Below are positions 50,364-59,332 of a stretch of 64,000 nt of DNA, one piece after another (the stretch's first letter is position 1; every line of letters starts with the position of its first letter). This DNA comes from Mycolicibacterium lacusdiani (GTDB taxonomy: Bacteria; Actinomycetota; Actinomycetes; Mycobacteriales; Mycobacteriaceae). The notes beneath the pieces were generated by a model. That model did no database searches, was not told the origin of the DNA, and saw only the letters and a program-made list of their open reading frames with translations. The stretch lies in contig NZ_JAKCFC010000008.1 of NCBI RefSeq assembly GCF_021916785.1, positions 186,001 through 250,000 on the forward strand. The letters are read 5' to 3'. Both the position numbers and the translations under genes were made by a program.

Positions 50364-52016
50364 GTGACCCCCGCCGATCTGGCCGAGCTGCTGAAGACCA
50401 CTGCCGCGGCGGTACTGGCCGAGCGCGGCCTCGATGCCGCCGCTCTGCCCGAGACCGTCACGGTCGAACGTCCGCGCAACCCCGAGCACGGTGACTACGC
50501 CACCAACCTGGCGCTGCAGCTGGCCAAGAAGGTCGGCACCAACCCGCGTGAGTTCGCCGGCTGGCTCGCCGAAGCGCTGACGTCGGCGGACGGCATCGCG
50601 GCGGCCGACGTCGCGGGGCCCGGCTTCGTCAACCTGCGGATCGAGGCTTCGGCCCAAGGCGTCGTCATCGCCAATGTCCTCGCCGCCGGCGCCGGCTTTG
50701 GGCACTCGACAGCCCTCGCCGGGACCAACGTCAACCTCGAGTTCGTCTCCGCCAACCCGACCGGGCCCATCCACATCGGCGGCACCCGCTGGGCAGCGGT
50801 CGGCGACGCCCTCGGCAGGCTGCTGAGCACCCAGGGCGCCAACGTGGTCCGCGAGTACTACTTCAACGACCACGGCGCGCAGATCGACCGCTTCGTCAAC
50901 TCCCTGATCGCCGCCGCCACCGGCCAGCCGACCCCCGAGGACGGGTACGCAGGCGACTACATCGGCGACATCGCCGCGCAGGTGCTCGCCAAGGCGCCCG
51001 ACGCGCTCAGCCTGTCCGACGAGCAGCAACGCGAGACCTTCCGGGCCATCGGCGTCGACCTGATGTTCACCCACATCAAGGAGTCGCTGCACGAGTTCGG
51101 CACCGACTTCGACGTCTACACCCACGAAGACTCGATGCACACGTCCGGCCGCGTCGACCAGGCCATCGCGAAACTGCGCGAGACCGGCAGCATCTACGAG
51201 AAGGACGGCGCAACGTGGTTGCGCACCACCGAATTCGGTGACGACAAGGACCGCGTCGTCATCAAGAGCGACGGCAACCCCGCCTACATCGCCGGTGACC
51301 TCGCCTACTTCCTGGACAAGCGCCAGCGCGGTTTCGACCTGTGCATCTACATGCTCGGCGCGGACCACCACGGCTACATCGCCCGGCTCAAGGCCGCGGC
51401 AGCCGCGCTCGGCGACGACCCCGACACCGTCGAGGTCCTGATCGGCCAGATGGTCAACCTCGTCCGCGATGGTCAGCCCGTGCGAATGAGCAAGCGGGCG
51501 GGCACGGTCATCACCCTCGACGACCTCGTCGACGCCATCGGGGTCGACGCCGCCCGGTACGTGCTGATCCGCAGCTCGGTCGACACGCCCATCGACATCG
51601 ACCTGGCGCTCTGGTCGAGCGCGTCGAGCGAGAACCCGGTCTACTACGTGCAATACGCGCACGCCCGGCTCTCCGCCCTTGCGCGCAGCGCTGCCGACCT
51701 GAACATCGCCGCCGACACCGGCCACCTCGACCTGCTGAACCACGACCGCGAGGGCACGCTGATGCGCACCATCGGCGAGTTCCCCCGGATCCTCGAGACC
51801 GCCGTGTCCCTGCGCGAGCCGCACCGCGTGTGCCGCTACCTGGAAGACCTGGCCGGTGACTACCACCGGTTCTACGACTCCTGCCGCGTGCTGCCGCAGG
51901 GTGACGAAGAGCCCGGCGATCTGCACGCCGCGCGGCTGGCACTGTGCGCGGCAACGCGTCAGGTCATCGCCAACGGTCTGCAGATCCTAGGCGTGACCGC
52001 ACCGGAGCGTATGTAA
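50364..52016 (+). CDS. argS: arginyl-tRNA synthetase
   Basis: A 550-residue class I synthetase with an N-terminal tRNA D-loop-recognition domain, the HIGH-type motif NPTGPIHIGGTRWAAVGD, the KMSK region PVRMSKRAGTVITL and a C-terminal anticodon-binding helical domain (YVQYAHARLSALAR). It charges tRNA-Arg, and a tRNA-Arg gene lies directly upstream on the other strand. The stop overlaps the lysA start by one base (TAATG). Length equals my recollection of Rv1292. Confidence 0.96.
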   Translation: MTPADLAELLKTTAAAVLAERGLDAAALPETVTVERPRNPEHGDYATNLALQLAKKVGTNPREFAGWLAEALTSADGIAAADVAGPGFVNLRIEASAQGVVIANVLAAGAGFGHSTALAGTNVNLEFVSANPTGPIHIGGTRWAAVGDALGRLLSTQGANVVREYYFNDHGAQIDRFVNSLIAAATGQPTPEDGYAGDYIGDIAAQVLAKAPDALSLSDEQQRETFRAIGVDLMFTHIKESLHEFGTDFDVYTHEDSMHTSGRVDQAIAKLRETGSIYEKDGATWLRTTEFGDDKDRVVIKSDGNPAYIAGDLAYFLDKRQRGFDLCIYMLGADHHGYIARLKAAAAALGDDPDTVEVLIGQMVNLVRDGQPVRMSKRAGTVITLDDLVDAIGVDAARYVLIRSSVDTPIDIDLALWSSASSENPVYYVQYAHARLSALARSAADLNIAADTGHLDLLNHDREGTLMRTIGEFPRILETAVSLREPHRVCRYLEDLAGDYHRFYDSCRVLPQGDEEPGDLHAARLALCAATRQVIANGLQILGVTAPERM

Positions 52017-53434
52017 TGGCACACCCCGCTGGACCGCGGCACGCGGAGGACAAGCATCACGGCGGCGCCCCCGCACGCCCCACGTCGGTCGACGAGGTCA
52101 TGCTGATCGCCCCACACGTGTGGCCGCGCAACGCCGTTCGCGGCGACGGTGGCGAGTTGTCCATCGCCGGCGTGCCCGTCAGCACGCTCGCCGCCGACTA
52201 CGGCACACCGCTGTTCGTGATCGACGAGGACGACTTCCGCAGCCGGTGCCGTGACATCGCCGCGGCCTTCGGCGGCGGCGAGCACGTGCGCTACGCCGCG
52301 AAGGCGTTCCTGTGCACCGAGATCGCCCGCTGGATCGACCAGGAGGGACTCTCGCTCGACGTCTGCAGCGGCGGCGAGATGGCCGTCGCGCTCAACGCCG
52401 ACTTCCCGCCCGAGCGAATGGCGTTGCACGGCAACAACAAGTCGATCGGCGAGCTGACCACCGCCGTAAAGGTTGGCGTCGGCCACGTGGTCGTGGACTC
52501 GCTGCTCGAGATCGAGCGGCTGAACGCGATCGCAGGCGACGCGGGTGTGGTGCAGGACGTCCTGGTCCGGGTGACGGTGGGCGTCGAAGCCCATACGCAC
52601 GAGTTCATCTCGACCGCGCACGAGGATCAGAAGTTCGGGCTGTCGCTGGCCAGTGGCGCCGCGATGGACGCCGTCCGCCGCGTGTTCGCCGCCGACAACC
52701 TGCGCCTGGTGGGCCTGCACAGCCACATCGGGTCGCAGATCTTCGACGTGGCGGGCTTCGAGATCGCCGCCAAGCGCGTCATCGGCCTGTTGCGCGACGT
52801 CGTCGCTGAGTTCGGCGTGGATAAGACCGCCCAGATCTCCACCGTCGACCTCGGCGGTGGCCTCGGCATCTCCTATCTCCCGCAGGACGATCCGCCGCCG
52901 ATGGACGAGCTGGCGACCAAGCTGTGGGAGATCGTCCGCAGCGAGTCCGCCGCCGTCGGTCTGCCGTCGCCGAAGCTCGTCGTCGAACCCGGCCGCGCCA
53001 TCGCCGGTCCGGGCACCATCACGCTGTATGAGGTCGGGACCGTCAAGGACGTCGCCATCGCCGCCGACAGGACCCGGCGCTACGTCAGCGTGGACGGCGG
53101 CATGAGCGACAACATCCGCACCTCGCTGTACGACGCCGAATACGACGCCCGCCTGGTGTCACGCGTCAGCGACGCATCGCCCACGCTCGCCCGCATCGTC
53201 GGAAAGCACTGCGAGAGCGGCGACATCGTCGTCCGCGACACGTGGGTGTCCGACGACGTCGGCCCCGGCGACCTCATCGGAGTCGCCGCAACCGGGGCCT
53301 ACTGCTACTCGATGTCCAGCAGGTACAACCTGCTCGGACGACCCGCGGTGGTCGCCGTTCGAGACGGCGAGGCGCGGCTCGTGCTGCGCCGCGAGACCAC
53401 CGACGATCTGCTCAGCCTGGAGGTATCGAAGTAA
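52016..53434 (+). CDS. lysA: diaminopimelate decarboxylase
   Basis: A 472-residue PLP enzyme of the alanine racemase-like fold. PLP Lys is in VRYAAKAFLCTEI; other motifs are LHGNNKSIGEL, LHSHIGSQIFDV, DLGGGLGISY and VVEPGRAIAGPG, with a C-terminal Cys/Tyr region (GKHCESGD, GAYCYSMSSRYN). It makes lysine from meso-diaminopimelate, the last step of lysine synthesis. Start ATG 52016 overlaps the argS stop. It matches Rv1293 with a somewhat longer N terminus. Confidence 0.95.
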   Translation: MAHPAGPRHAEDKHHGGAPARPTSVDEVMLIAPHVWPRNAVRGDGGELSIAGVPVSTLAADYGTPLFVIDEDDFRSRCRDIAAAFGGGEHVRYAAKAFLCTEIARWIDQEGLSLDVCSGGEMAVALNADFPPERMALHGNNKSIGELTTAVKVGVGHVVVDSLLEIERLNAIAGDAGVVQDVLVRVTVGVEAHTHEFISTAHEDQKFGLSLASGAAMDAVRRVFAADNLRLVGLHSHIGSQIFDVAGFEIAAKRVIGLLRDVVAEFGVDKTAQISTVDLGGGLGISYLPQDDPPPMDELATKLWEIVRSESAAVGLPSPKLVVEPGRAIAGPGTITLYEVGTVKDVAIAADRTRRYVSVDGGMSDNIRTSLYDAEYDARLVSRVSDASPTLARIVGKHCESGDIVVRDTWVSDDVGPGDLIGVAATGAYCYSMSSRYNLLGRPAVVAVRDGEARLVLRRETTDDLLSLEVSK

Positions 53435-54759
53435 TGACGGAATTCAACAGGCCCATCGGTTTGGCGGTTCTCGGACTCGGAAACGTCGGCAGCGAGGTGG
53501 TGCGCATCATCGAGGCCAGCGCCGCCGACCTCGCCGCGCGCATCGGTGCACCGCTGGAACTGCGCGGGATCGGCGTGCGCCGGGTCGCCGACGACCGCGG
53601 CGTGCCGCTCGAGCTGCTCACCACCGACGTCGAAGCGCTCGCCGCCCGCGATGACGTCGACATCGTGGTGGAACTGATGGGTCCGGTGGAGCCGGCGCGC
53701 AAGGCGATCCTCACCGCACTCGAACACGGCAAGTCCGTCGTCACCGCCAACAAGGCGCTGATGGCCCAGTCCACCGGCGAACTGGCTCAAGCCGCCGAGC
53801 ATGCCAAGGTGGACCTGTACTTCGAGGCCGCGGTGGCAGGCGCGATCCCCGTGATCCGCCCGCTGACCCAGTCACTCGCCGGTGACTCGGTGCTTCGCGT
53901 CGCCGGAATCGTCAACGGCACCACGAACTACATCCTGTCGGCGATGAACGACACCGGTGCCTCCTACGAGGACGCCCTGGCCGACGCCAGCGCGCTGGGA
54001 TACGCCGAGGCCGACCCCACCGCCGACGTCGAGGGATACGACGCCGCGGCCAAGGCGGCGATCCTGGCGTCCATCGCGTTCCACACCCGGGTCACCGCGG
54101 ACGACGTCTACCGCGAGGGCATCACCAAGGTCAGCTCCGAGGACTTCGCGTCCGCCAAGGCGCTCGGCTGCAACATCAAACTGCTCGCCATCTGCGAGCG
54201 GCTCACCAATGACGAGGGACAGCAACGCATCTCGGCCCGGGTCTACCCGGCGCTGGTGCCGCTCGACCATCCGCTCGCGTCGGTCAACGGAGCGTTCAAC
54301 GCCGTCGTCGTCGAAGCCGAGGCGGCCGGCCGCCTGATGTTCTACGGTCAGGGCGCGGGCGGCGCTCCCACGGCGTCGGCGGTGATGGGAGACGTGGTCA
54401 TGGCCGCACGCAACCGGGTGCAGGGCGGGCTCGGTCCGCGCGAGTCCAAGTACGCCCAGCTACCCATCTCACCGATCGGCTTCATCCCCACCCGCTACTA
54501 CGTGTCGATGAACGTGGCCGACCGCCCGGGCGTGTTGTCCGCCGTCGCAGCCGAGTTCGGCAAGCGCGAGGTGAGCATCGCCGAGGTCCGGCAGGAGGGC
54601 ATGGTCGACGAGGGTGGCCAGCCGTGCGGCGCCCGCATCGTCGTCGTCACCCACCGCGCCACCGACGCCGCGCTGTCGGAGACCGTGGACGCACTGGCCG
54701 ACCTCGACGTGGTGCAGAGCATCAACAGCGTGCTGCGCCTGGAAGGAACCCCCGAATGA
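53434..54759 (+). CDS. hom: homoserine dehydrogenase
   Basis: A 441-residue enzyme (thrA in M. tuberculosis naming). The NAD fold is at LAVLGLGNVGSEVVRI, the catalytic domain has NGTTNYILSAMNDTGASY and ADPTADVEGYDAAAKAAILA, and the C-terminal ACT domain (RPGVLSAVAAEFGKREVSIA) is a regulatory domain that usually senses threonine. It makes homoserine for threonine and methionine. Coupled to lysA and thrC by overlaps. Confidence 0.96.
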   Translation: MTEFNRPIGLAVLGLGNVGSEVVRIIEASAADLAARIGAPLELRGIGVRRVADDRGVPLELLTTDVEALAARDDVDIVVELMGPVEPARKAILTALEHGKSVVTANKALMAQSTGELAQAAEHAKVDLYFEAAVAGAIPVIRPLTQSLAGDSVLRVAGIVNGTTNYILSAMNDTGASYEDALADASALGYAEADPTADVEGYDAAAKAAILASIAFHTRVTADDVYREGITKVSSEDFASAKALGCNIKLLAICERLTNDEGQQRISARVYPALVPLDHPLASVNGAFNAVVVEAEAAGRLMFYGQGAGGAPTASAVMGDVVMAARNRVQGGLGPRESKYAQLPISPIGFIPTRYYVSMNVADRPGVLSAVAAEFGKREVSIAEVRQEGMVDEGGQPCGARIVVVTHRATDAALSETVDALADLDVVQSINSVLRLEGTPE

Positions 54760-55856
54760 CTCGTACCGAAGCCGACTCCCGCTCCCGCGGGGCCGTCCAC
54801 AAGCCATGGCCCGGTCTCATCGAGGCCTACCGCGACCGGTTGCCGATCGGTGACGACTGGACGCCGGTCACGCTCCTCGAGGGCGGCACGCCACTGATCC
54901 ACGCCAAGCGGATCAGCGAGCTGACCGGGTGCACCGTGCACCTCAAGGTCGAGGGCCTCAACCCGACCGGCTCGTTCAAGGACCGCGGCATGACCGTCGC
55001 CGTCACCGATTCGGTGGCGCGCGGGCAGAAGGCCGTGCTCTGCGCCTCGACCGGCAACACGTCGGCCTCGGCAGCGGCGTATGCCGCCAAGGCGGGCATC
55101 ACCTGCGCGGTGCTCATCCCGCAGGGCAAGATCGCGATGGGCAAGCTCGCCCAGGCGGTCATGCACGGCGCCAAGATCATTCAGATCGACGGGAACTTCG
55201 ACGACTGCCTGGAGCTGGCCCGCAAGCTCACCGCCGACTTCCCGACCATCGCACTGGTCAACTCGGTCAACCCGTACCGCATCGAGGGTCAGAAGACCGC
55301 TGCGTTCGAGATCGTCGACGCGCTCGGCGACGCGCCCGACGTGCATGCGCTCCCGGTGGGCAACGCGGGCAACATCACCGCCTACTGGAAGGGCTACTCC
55401 GAGTACCACCGCGACTGCATGAGCGAACGGCTGCCGCGGATGCTCGGCACGCAGGCCGCAGGCGCCGCCCCGCTGGTGTCCGGTGCGCCGGTCAAGAATC
55501 CCGAGACCATCGCGACCGCCATCCGGATCGGCGCGCCCGCGTCCTGGACCCAGGCCGTCGAGGCGCAGCAGCAGTCCGACGGCAGGTTCCTGGCTGCCAC
55601 CGACGAGGAGATCCTGGCCGCCTACCACCTGGTGGCCCGTTCCGAGGGCGTCTTCGTCGAGCCGGCGTCGGCCGCGAGCATCGCCGGTCTGCTGAAGTCC
55701 GTCGAGGACGGCTGGGTCGCCAAGGGGTCGACGGTGGTCTGCACCGTCACCGGCAACGGCCTCAAGGACCCCGACACCGCGCTGACCGGCATGCCGCCGG
55801 TGACGCCGCTGCCCGTCGACCCCGTCGCGGTGGTCGCCCAACTCGGACTGGCCTAG
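54756..55856 (+). CDS. thrC: threonine synthase
   Basis: A 366-residue fold-type II PLP enzyme with the PLP Lys in NPTGSFKDRGMTVAVTD, the CASTGNTSASAAAYAAKAG loop and the phosphate-binding LPVGNAGNIT. It converts O-phosphohomoserine to threonine. It overlaps hom by four bases (ATGA) and precedes thrB by three bases. Confidence 0.96.
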   Translation: MTRTEADSRSRGAVHKPWPGLIEAYRDRLPIGDDWTPVTLLEGGTPLIHAKRISELTGCTVHLKVEGLNPTGSFKDRGMTVAVTDSVARGQKAVLCASTGNTSASAAAYAAKAGITCAVLIPQGKIAMGKLAQAVMHGAKIIQIDGNFDDCLELARKLTADFPTIALVNSVNPYRIEGQKTAAFEIVDALGDAPDVHALPVGNAGNITAYWKGYSEYHRDCMSERLPRMLGTQAAGAAPLVSGAPVKNPETIATAIRIGAPASWTQAVEAQQQSDGRFLAATDEEILAAYHLVARSEGVFVEPASAASIAGLLKSVEDGWVAKGSTVVCTVTGNGLKDPDTALTGMPPVTPLPVDPVAVVAQLGLA

Positions 55857-55859
55857 CGA

Positions 55860-56819
55860 GTGCCGGAACACCTACCCGTCGGGTTGGCCGCCCGCGCCTC
55901 GGTCGCCGCGTCGAGCGCGAACCTGGGGCCGGGATTCGACAGCCTCGGGCTCGCACTCGACCTCTACGACGAAATCGACGTCGAAACAACCGAATCCGGT
56001 CTCACCATCGACGTGGTGGGGGAGGGGGAGGGCCAGGTACCGCTGGACTCGTCGCACCTCGTCGTGCGCGCCATCGAGCACGGGCTGCGGGCGGCCGGAG
56101 TGTCGGCGCCGGGCCTGATCGTCCGGTGCCGCAACCGGATCCCGCACTCCCGTGGGCTCGGGTCCTCGGCCGCGGCGGTCGTCGGCGGGCTCGCGGTGGT
56201 CAACGGCCTTGTCGCGCAGACGGATTCGCCGACGCTGACTCAGGACGAACTCGTCCAACTGTCGTCGGAGTTCGAGGGGCATCCCGACAATGCGTCGGCA
56301 GCGGTCCTCGGTGGCGCGGTCGTGTCGTGGACCGAGGGCGAGGCCCCCTCGCCCAGGTACAGCGCCGCGCCGCTGCGGCTGCATCCGGACATCCATCTGT
56401 TCCCCGGGATTCCGCAGATCCGCTCGTCGACCGCCGAGACCCGCGTCCTGCTGGCGGACCGCGTCAGCCACGTCGACGCGCGGTTCAATCTCAGCCGCGC
56501 CGCGCTGCTCGTGGTGGCGCTGACCGAACGCCCCGATCTGCTGATGCAGGCGACCGAGGACCGGCTGCATCAGCCGCAGCGTGCGCCGGCGATGCCCGCG
56601 TCGGCGGAATACATCGCCATCCTGCGCCGTTACGATATTGCAGCGGTGCTTTCAGGGGCTGGACCAGCCGTTATCGCGCTCACCACCGAGCCGCGACTGC
56701 CGGCAGAAGCCCTCGAATTCGCCGCCGCCAATGGGTTCGCCGTGGAAGAGATGACCGTCGGACGGCCCGTCAGTTGGACGCCGATCGCATCGGTCTCCAA
56801 CGACCGTCGGCTCGGCTGA
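55860..56819 (+). CDS. thrB: homoserine kinase
   Basis: A 319-residue GHMP kinase with SSANLGPGFDSLGLAL at the N terminus, the ATP loop RIPHSRGLGSSAAAVVGGLA and C-terminal LSGAGPAVIAL. It phosphorylates homoserine for threonine synthase. GTG start, last gene of the argS-lysA-hom-thrC-thrB operon. Confidence 0.95.
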   Translation: MPEHLPVGLAARASVAASSANLGPGFDSLGLALDLYDEIDVETTESGLTIDVVGEGEGQVPLDSSHLVVRAIEHGLRAAGVSAPGLIVRCRNRIPHSRGLGSSAAAVVGGLAVVNGLVAQTDSPTLTQDELVQLSSEFEGHPDNASAAVLGGAVVSWTEGEAPSPRYSAAPLRLHPDIHLFPGIPQIRSSTAETRVLLADRVSHVDARFNLSRAALLVVALTERPDLLMQATEDRLHQPQRAPAMPASAEYIAILRRYDIAAVLSGAGPAVIALTTEPRLPAEALEFAAANGFAVEEMTVGRPVSWTPIASVSNDRRLG

Positions 56820-56853
56820 GTCGGCTCGGCCACACGCGGAGCAGGCAGCATTC

Positions 56854-56882
56854 TTGCTTCCGACTCCGAAGCGGGTTATTCT
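56854..56882 (+). promoter_or_regulatory. weak candidate promoter for rho
   Basis: TTGCTT (56854-56859) and TATTCT (56877-56882) are separated by 17 bases. Each is only a partial match to consensus (3/6 and 4/6). If used, the rho leader would be about 210 bases long. Confidence 0.3.
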
Positions 56883-57033
56883 CGCAATCGTCCAGCAATC
56901 GCAGCGTCTGTGCCTGCGCCGAACCATCGGACGACCATTCTTCCCCTTGGTGTTCAACACTTGTACTGACGACTAGCCGCATCGCGGCGAATCCAGGCGA
57001 TCACCGTTGCGACAGGCATCGGTGGGACCTCGA

Positions 57034-57087
57034 CATTCAGCGGTTCGGCTGAATGCAGAACCCTCGCGTGATCCCCATCAGCGAGGG
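57034..57087 (+). promoter_or_regulatory. structured 5' leader of rho
   Basis: Two hairpins stand just before the rho ribosome site: CATTCAGC (57034-57041) with GCTGAATG (57048-57055), and CCCTCGC (57061-57067) with GCGAGGG (57081-57087). The second arm abuts the purine-rich ribosome site at 57088-57099, so folding could affect translation. Rho is autoregulated in other bacteria; here control is inferred. Confidence 0.4.
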
Positions 57088-57102
57088 AAGGAAAGGAAAT
57101 CC

Positions 57103-59259
57103 GTGACCGATACGGACCTCATCACGGCTGGTGGAAGCAGCGACGACGTCGCCGCCCCCGAGACCGTGGCTTCACCCCCCTCCGAGACAGCGCCCACCGC
57201 TGACGTCGCCTCCGGCGACCCCGCGGGTTCCGCCGCGTCCGGTGGCCGTTCGTCCGGTGGACGCGGCGCCTCGCTCACCGCGATGGTGCTGCCCGACCTC
57301 CGCGCGCTGGCCAATCAGCTTGGCGTCAAGGGCTCGTCCGGCATGCGCAAGAGCGAGCTGGTCGCTGCGATCCGCGAACACCGCGGCGAGACCAATGGCG
57401 GCACCGCCGCCTCGGCGCCGCAGGCCACGCAAGCCGCCCCCGCGCAACCCGATGCCCAAACTGCTTCGGAGACCGCGCAAGACGGCGCCGCCGACGCACC
57501 CGCACAGGCCGCGCCGCCGAAGCGTGAGCGGCGCAGCTCCTCGCGTAGGACCGGTGCCCCGGAGCGCGCAGCCGAGTCCGATGGGGCAGCAGCCCCCGCC
57601 GCCGAGCAGAAGTTCGGCGCGAAGGCGGACCAGGCCGTCCAGGACGCCCCCGTCGAGAAGCCCGTCGAGAACGACAGGGCAGACCGGTCCGCGAAGACCG
57701 AGAAGGCTGCCGACAAGGCGCCCGAGAAGACCGAGAACTCGGGCTCGAAGGGCAGCGACGCCGACCAGGCGAGCCCGGAGACCGACGACGCCGACGATTC
57801 ACGTCGCCGCCGCGGAAACGACAACCGGAATCAGAACAACCGGAACCAGAACAACCAGAACCAGAACCGGGGCGACCAGAACAACCGGGGCGACCAGAAC
57901 CGGAACGACCAGAACAAGAACAACGCGTCGAACGACGGCGGCAACAACCGCAACCGCCAGAACGACGATGACGACGACGATGGCGACGGCCGCGGTGGAC
58001 GTCGCGGACGCCGGTTCCGTGACCGCAAGCGCCGCGAGCGCGGTGGCGGCGGCGAGGGTGGCGGCAATGACCGCGACACCGAACTCCGCGAAGACGACGT
58101 CGTCCAGCCGGTCGCAGGCATCCTCGACGTGCTGGACAACTACGCGTTCGTCCGCACCTCGGGCTACCTGGCCGGACCCAACGACGTCTACGTGTCGATG
58201 AACATGGTCCGCAAGAACGGCCTGCGCCGCGGTGACGCCGTCACCGGCGCCGTCCGGGTGCCCCGCGAAGGGGAGAACACGGGTAACAGCAGCCAGAACC
58301 CGCGCCAGAAGTTCAACCCGCTGGTCCGCCTGGACACCGTCAACGGTGGTCCGGTGGAGAACGCGAGGAACCGGTTGGAGTTCCAGAAGCTGACGCCGCT
58401 CTACCCGAACCAGCGACTGCGCCTCGAGACCACGCCCGATCGTCTGACGACCCGCGTCATCGACCTGATCATGCCGATCGGCAAGGGCCAGCGCGCCCTG
58501 ATCGTGTCGCCGCCCAAGGCAGGCAAGACGACGATCATGCAGGACATCGCGAATGCGATCACCAAGAACAACCCGGAATGCCACCTCATGGTCGTGCTCG
58601 TCGACGAGCGCCCCGAAGAGGTCACCGACATGCAGCGCTCGGTCGTCGGCGAGGTCATCGCCTCGACGTTCGACCGGCCGCCGTCAGACCACACCCAGGC
58701 CGCGGAACTCGCGATCGAGCGGGCCAAGCGGCTCGTCGAGCAGGGCAAGGACGTCGTGGTCCTGCTGGACTCGATCACCCGTCTCGGCCGCGCGTACAAC
58801 AACGCGTCGCCGGCTTCGGGCCGCATCCTGTCCGGTGGTGTCGACTCGACCGCGCTGTACCCGCCGAAGCGGTTCCTCGGCGCCGCGCGCAACATCGAGT
58901 TCGGTGGGTCGCTGACCATCATCGCGACGGCGATGGTCGAGACCGGCTCGACCGGTGACACCGTGATCTTCGAGGAGTTCAAGGGCACCGGCAACGCCGA
59001 GCTGAAGCTCGACCGCAAGATCGCCGAGCGCCGGGTGTTCCCGGCCGTCGACGTGAACCCGTCGGGCACCCGCAAGGACGAGTTGCTGCTGTCCACCGAC
59101 GAGTTCGGCGTCGTGCACAAGCTGCGCCGCGTCCTGTCGGGTCTCGACAGCCACCAGGCCATCGACCTGCTGATGAGCCAGCTGCGCAAGACGAAGACCA
59201 ACTACGAGTTCCTGGTGCAGGTCTCCAAGACCACGCCGGGGAACATGGACAACGACTGA
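57103..59259 (+). CDS. rho: transcription termination factor Rho
   Basis: A 718-residue hexameric RNA helicase. Residues about 57-100 form the Rho N-terminal SAP-like domain (MVLPDLRALANQLGV). Residues about 110-235 are Ala/Glu/Lys-rich. About 236-290 is Asn/Gln/Asp/Arg-rich (RNQNNRNQNNQNQNRGDQNN), then an Asp run, then an Arg/Gly-rich stretch to about 325. The RNA-binding domain starts near 330 (VAGILDVLDNYAFVRT); Walker A is near 467 (SPPKAGKTTIMQDI), with LVDERPEEVTDM and LLDSITRLGRAYN beyond. GTG start after GGAAAGGAAAT. M. tuberculosis Rho is about 602 residues; the excess is in the low-complexity insert. Confidence 0.96.
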   Translation: MTDTDLITAGGSSDDVAAPETVASPPSETAPTADVASGDPAGSAASGGRSSGGRGASLTAMVLPDLRALANQLGVKGSSGMRKSELVAAIREHRGETNGGTAASAPQATQAAPAQPDAQTASETAQDGAADAPAQAAPPKRERRSSSRRTGAPERAAESDGAAAPAAEQKFGAKADQAVQDAPVEKPVENDRADRSAKTEKAADKAPEKTENSGSKGSDADQASPETDDADDSRRRRGNDNRNQNNRNQNNQNQNRGDQNNRGDQNRNDQNKNNASNDGGNNRNRQNDDDDDDGDGRGGRRGRRFRDRKRRERGGGGEGGGNDRDTELREDDVVQPVAGILDVLDNYAFVRTSGYLAGPNDVYVSMNMVRKNGLRRGDAVTGAVRVPREGENTGNSSQNPRQKFNPLVRLDTVNGGPVENARNRLEFQKLTPLYPNQRLRLETTPDRLTTRVIDLIMPIGKGQRALIVSPPKAGKTTIMQDIANAITKNNPECHLMVVLVDERPEEVTDMQRSVVGEVIASTFDRPPSDHTQAAELAIERAKRLVEQGKDVVVLLDSITRLGRAYNNASPASGRILSGGVDSTALYPPKRFLGAARNIEFGGSLTIIATAMVETGSTGDTVIFEEFKGTGNAELKLDRKIAERRVFPAVDVNPSGTRKDELLLSTDEFGVVHKLRRVLSGLDSHQAIDLLMSQLRKTKTNYEFLVQVSKTTPGNMDND

Positions 59260-59272
59260 CGTCCAGTCGCCT

Positions 59273-59320
59273 GACACGACACGGCCCCGCACGCTTCGGC
59301 GTGCGGGGCCGTGTCGTGTC
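59273..59320. terminator. strong bidirectional hairpin between rho and the TetR gene
   Basis: A perfect 22-base-pair stem (59273-59294 with 59299-59320) closes on a TTCG tetraloop. It lies between the convergent ends of rho and the TetR gene. There is no T tract, so it resembles the hairpin-only terminators often seen in mycobacteria. Confidence 0.8.
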
Positions 59321-59332
59321 CCGAGCCGGCGG

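Noticed and set aside
56820..57102. An additional gene between thrB and rho.
   Set aside because: The frame continuing into rho is open, but codon use is poor and rho has a clear ribosome site before GTG 57103.
57829..57960. Satellite-type DNA repeat in rho.
   Set aside because: The AAC/CAG-rich repetition follows the Asn/Gln protein composition and has varied units, so it is better explained as a coding low-complexity tract.
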